This document shows positions 5,228-7,355 of a DNA stretch of 7,355 nucleotides, piece by piece. The translations under genes were made by a program, and so were the position numbers. The stretch spans positions 1 through 7,355 of the forward strand of contig DBWM01000061.1 of the NCBI GenBank assembly GCA_002309015.1, in the 5' to 3' direction. Under the pieces are notes generated by a model that worked only from the letters and a program-made list of their open reading frames with translations, was not told the origin of the DNA and searched no databases. Source of the DNA: Myxococcales bacterium UBA1238. Lineage in GTDB: Bacteria > Myxococcota_A > Bradymonadia > UBA7976 > UBA1532. Every line of letters begins with the position of its first letter. Position 1 is the first letter of the stretch.

Positions 5228-6628
5228 TTGAGCATTCGCTTACATTTTTTAGGCGCCGCCCGTTCGGTGACCGGTTCGCGCTATTTACTTGAGACCTCTC
5301 GCGCCCGCGTGCTCATCGACGGCGGCCTGCATCAGGAACGCGAATTTCGCGCCCGCGACTTTACGCCTTTTTTGGTGCCCCCCAAAACCCTGGATGCGGT
5401 CGTATTGACCCACGCGCATCTCGATCACTGCGGCCTTCTGCCCAAACTGGCGGTGGACGGGCTGCATTGCCCTCTCTACGCGACGGCCCCGACCGCCGAG
5501 ATGGCCCTTGCGGTCATGGAAGACTCCGGCCGCATTCAGGAAGAAGATGCGCGGTTTAAAAATGAGCGCCACCAAAAGGAAGGCCGCGCGAAGGAAGAGG
5601 TCAAACCCCTCTACACCGCAGAAGACGTGCAGCGCTTAAAGGATCTCTGGCATGTGACGGCGCTCCGGGAGCCGCAGATGATCGCGCCCGGCATCAAAAT
5701 GACCCTCCAGAACGCGGGGCATATTCTGGGATCCGCTTCCTGCAGGCTCGAAATCGAGGACGGCGATCAAAAACGCGCGATCGTCTTCTCCGGCGATCTG
5801 GGCGGCCCCGGGCGTCCCATCATCCACGATCCCGATCCCTTCAGGTCGGCGGACTACGTGGTGGTCGAATCGACGTACGGCGATCGCCTGCACGAAAAGG
5901 CGGATTCCGTAGATGAGCGCCTCTGCGATCTCGTGAACTGGACGGTGCATCAGGGCGGAAACGTGATCATCCCGAGCTTCGCCATCGAGCGCGCCCAGGA
6001 GCTGCTCTATCACCTGGCGCATCTCTTCGACGCCCGGCGCATTCCACCGCTCATGGTGTTTCTGGACAGCCCCATGGCGGTCAAGGTGACGGAAGTCTTC
6101 AGAAGATACAGCGATCTTTACGACGACGAGATGCAAAAAGCCCTGCGCGCGGGCCATTCCCCCTTCGATTTCAGCGAACTCCGCTTCTGCAGCTCCAAAC
6201 GCGACTCTCAGGCGATCAACGCCATTCGCGGGACCGCCATCATCATCGCGGGATCCGGCATGTGCACCGGCGGCCGCATCAAACACCATCTGCTCCGAAA
6301 CCTCTCCCGCAAAGAGAGCGCCGTCTTGTTTGTGGGCTACCAGGCTTCGGGCACCCTGGGCCGCGAAATCGTGGATGGCGCCGAAGCTGTGCGCATTCTG
6401 GGGCAAAACGCGATCCCCGTGCGCGCGAGAGTGGAGCAGATTCAGGGTTTTTCGGGACACGCCGATCGCGACGAGCTCTACTCCTGGCTTAAAGTTCAAA
6501 AGCGTCCGCGACATTTATTCGTCACCCACGGCGGCGAACATGTGAGCGCAGGTTTTGCGGAATGGATCCACGAACAACTGGGCTGGAGCTGCTCGGCTCC
6601 CTGTTTTGGCGACTGCGTTGAACTCTAG
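5228..6628 (+). CDS. MBL-fold / beta-CASP ribonuclease-like metallohydrolase
   Basis: A 466-residue cytoplasmic zinc-dependent hydrolase of the metallo-beta-lactamase/beta-CASP class, whose members cut or trim RNA, like CPSF-73-type and TTHA0252-type nucleases. The TTG at 5228 is chosen because GGAG (5218-5221) sits 6 bases upstream; the frame is open back to 5192 without a better site. The start context SIRLHFLGAARSVTGSRYLLE is typical. Motifs in order: HAHLDH at 62-67, His165 in NAGHILGS, FSGDLGG with Asp190, Glu214 in VESTYGD (beta-CASP motif A), IPSFAIERAQELLYHL (249-264), LDSPMA (279-284), AGSGMCTGGR (341-350), SGHAD with His411 (motif B) and VTHGG with His434 (motif C) in the RMMBL tail. 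All expected metal ligands are present and length is normal. Substrate RNA unknown; DNA is possible but less likely. It is probably co-transcribed with the DJ-1 gene. Confidence 0.95.
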   Translation: MSIRLHFLGAARSVTGSRYLLETSRARVLIDGGLHQEREFRARDFTPFLVPPKTLDAVVLTHAHLDHCGLLPKLAVDGLHCPLYATAPTAEMALAVMEDSGRIQEEDARFKNERHQKEGRAKEEVKPLYTAEDVQRLKDLWHVTALREPQMIAPGIKMTLQNAGHILGSASCRLEIEDGDQKRAIVFSGDLGGPGRPIIHDPDPFRSADYVVVESTYGDRLHEKADSVDERLCDLVNWTVHQGGNVIIPSFAIERAQELLYHLAHLFDARRIPPLMVFLDSPMAVKVTEVFRRYSDLYDDEMQKALRAGHSPFDFSELRFCSSKRDSQAINAIRGTAIIIAGSGMCTGGRIKHHLLRNLSRKESAVLFVGYQASGTLGREIVDGAEAVRILGQNAIPVRARVEQIQGFSGHADRDELYSWLKVQKRPRHLFVTHGGEHVSAGFAEWIHEQLGWSCSAPCFGDCVEL

Positions 6629-6636
6629 GAGAAAAA

Positions 6637-7197
6637 ATGACGACTGCAGTGATCTTACTGGCCAACGGTTTTGAAACGATCGAAGCGCTGACACCCGCAG
6701 ATGTGTTGCGGCGCTGCGGCGTAAATGTGGTTTTGCTCGGGGTCGGCGGAAAATCGCGCAAATCCGCGCAAGGCATAGAGATCCAAACCGACTGCGAGAT
6801 CGAAAACTGGCAGGGTGAGGCGGATCTGGTGGTGCTTCCGGGAGGCATGGCGCCAGGGGCTTCGGCTCTGGCCAAAGATGAGGCGACGAAAGCGCTGGTT
6901 CAAAAAACGCTCGATGCCGGCGGAAGGGTAGGGGCGATTTGCGCGGCGCCCGCCTGCGTGCTGGCCCCCATGGGGGTTTTGGACGGCCGAAAAGCGACCT
7001 GCTACCCGGGAATGGAATCGCGGTTTTCGCCGGCCACAAATTATATCGCCGAGCCCGTAGTTGAAGATGGTCCGGTGATCACGAGCCAGGGCCCCGCAAC
7101 TTCGCTCGCGTTCGCAGTGAAACTGGCCGAAAGGCTTGCAGGCGCCGAAAAGGCAAAAACGGTTGCCAAAGGCATGCTTGCGCCATCGCTGCTTTGA
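6637..7197 (+). CDS. DJ-1/PfpI (YajL-like) family protein
   Basis: A 186-residue cytoplasmic protein of the DJ-1/YajL branch of the DJ-1/PfpI superfamily. Members have been described as stress-linked chaperones, glyoxalases or deglycases; the true activity is debated. The nucleophile-elbow cysteine is Cys102 in GAICAAP, and Glu16 in FETIEA corresponds to Glu18 of human DJ-1, which tunes that cysteine. VVLPGG (65-70) and the SQGPATSLAFA segment near the C-terminus are also characteristic. The position of human His126 is a Tyr here, in ATCYPG. AGGAG (6627-6631) overlaps the stop codon of the preceding gene and lies 5 bases before the ATG, so the two genes are almost certainly one operon with translational coupling. 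No clear terminator follows. Confidence 0.94.
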   Translation: MTTAVILLANGFETIEALTPADVLRRCGVNVVLLGVGGKSRKSAQGIEIQTDCEIENWQGEADLVVLPGGMAPGASALAKDEATKALVQKTLDAGGRVGAICAAPACVLAPMGVLDGRKATCYPGMESRFSPATNYIAEPVVEDGPVITSQGPATSLAFAVKLAERLAGAEKAKTVAKGMLAPSLL

Positions 7198-7220
7198 GGC
7201 GGTTCAAAAAAAGACGGGTA

Positions 7221-7270
7221 GATGAAAATTTTTCTTGACGCCCAAAAAGGAGGCGGGTATAACCCGCGTC
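7221..7270 (+). promoter_or_regulatory. Strong sigma70-type promoter, probably of an rRNA operon
   Basis: TTGACG (7235-7240), exactly 17 bases, then TATAAC (7258-7263). An A/T-rich tract (7221-7234, ATGAAAATTTTTC type) directly upstream of the -35 resembles an UP element. Transcription should begin near 7270. The bases between -10 and start are G+C-rich (CCGCGT), the discriminator type linked to stringent control of rRNA promoters. The -10 box is also inside a 6-bp inverted repeat, GCGGGT (7253-7258) and ACCCGC (7262-7267). Confidence 0.8.
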
Positions 7271-7355
7271 ACCGCTTCGCACTGCGAAAGCGGACATAAA
7301 AAGCGGTTCTTTGAAAATCCGGTTAAATACAATCGAAATAGACGAGCGGGTCTTT
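7271..7355 (+). ncRNA. Putative 5' leader of an rRNA operon with boxA-like element (partial)
   Basis: Downstream of the strong promoter there is no open frame. A hairpin forms first: CCGCTTCGC (7272-7280), loop ACT, and GCGAAAGCGG (7284-7293), with one bulged A. Then GTTCTTTGAAAA (7306-7317) closely resembles the boxA antitermination element found before 16S rRNA genes (TGTTCTTTGAAAA-type in Bacillus, TGCTCTTTAACA in E. coli). The window ends before any 16S sequence, so the rRNA assignment is inferred from the promoter, discriminator, hairpin and boxA together. Confidence 0.6.

Noticed and set aside
4740..5231. Ser/Ala/Asp-rich + strand frame over the repeat array
   Set aside because: Mirror translation of the Asp-rich linker repeat; no ribosome site and it runs across the divergent promoter spacer.
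5636..6514. 292-codon - strand open frame opposite the beta-CASP gene
   Set aside because: Shadow of a gene whose every catalytic motif is on the + strand.

Overview
The window is a chromosome-like, fairly G+C-rich bacterial segment with six convincing protein genes and probably the start of a ribosomal RNA operon leader at the right edge. No insertion sequence, CRISPR array or tRNA was seen. The large Asp-rich lipoprotein with FG-GAP/VCBS and ASPIC/UnbV modules, and the GTG/TTG starts with strong GGAG-type ribosome sites, suit a Gram-negative bacterium of the former Deltaproteobacteria (Myxococcota or Bradymonadota-like). This placement is inferred from style and family content, because no marker gene in the window settles it.

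Layout: bases 1-49 form a perfect 14-bp inverted repeat. A DUF6261-like helical protein follows on the + strand (150-893). It converges with an unrecognised 333-residue protein on the - strand (992-1993), whose leader can fold into two competing hairpins, one of which hides the ribosome binding site. The 485-bp gap 1994-2478 is not empty. It has an exact TATAAT, a run of stem-loops and a T6-tailed terminator, together suggesting a ~137-nt RNA on the + strand, then another inverted repeat and a small hairpin against the next gene's ribosome site. A DksA/TraR-family zinc-finger regulator (2479-2883, +) overlaps by 14 bp, tail to tail, with a 741-residue lipoprotein gene (2870-5095, -).

A 132-bp divergent spacer separates the lipoprotein gene from a two-gene + strand operon: an MBL/beta-CASP ribonuclease-like protein (5228-6628) and, 8 bp later, a DJ-1/PfpI-family protein (6637-7197). 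After it comes a strong sigma70-type promoter (TTGACG, 17 bp, TATAAC) with an A/T-rich upstream element, a G+C-rich start region, a hairpin and a boxA-like sequence. This is the architecture expected before a 16S rRNA gene, which would lie just beyond the window.

Several genes share an RNA-metabolism and transcription theme: a DksA-type RNA polymerase regulator, an RNA-processing nuclease fold and an apparent rRNA operon leader. DksA proteins classically act with ppGpp at rRNA promoters, but nothing here proves that these particular elements interact. The first two genes are lineage-specific proteins of unknown function. I did not find a clear new multi-gene system. The best leads for something undescribed are the candidate small RNA at 2180-2316 and the switch-like leader of the orphan gene.
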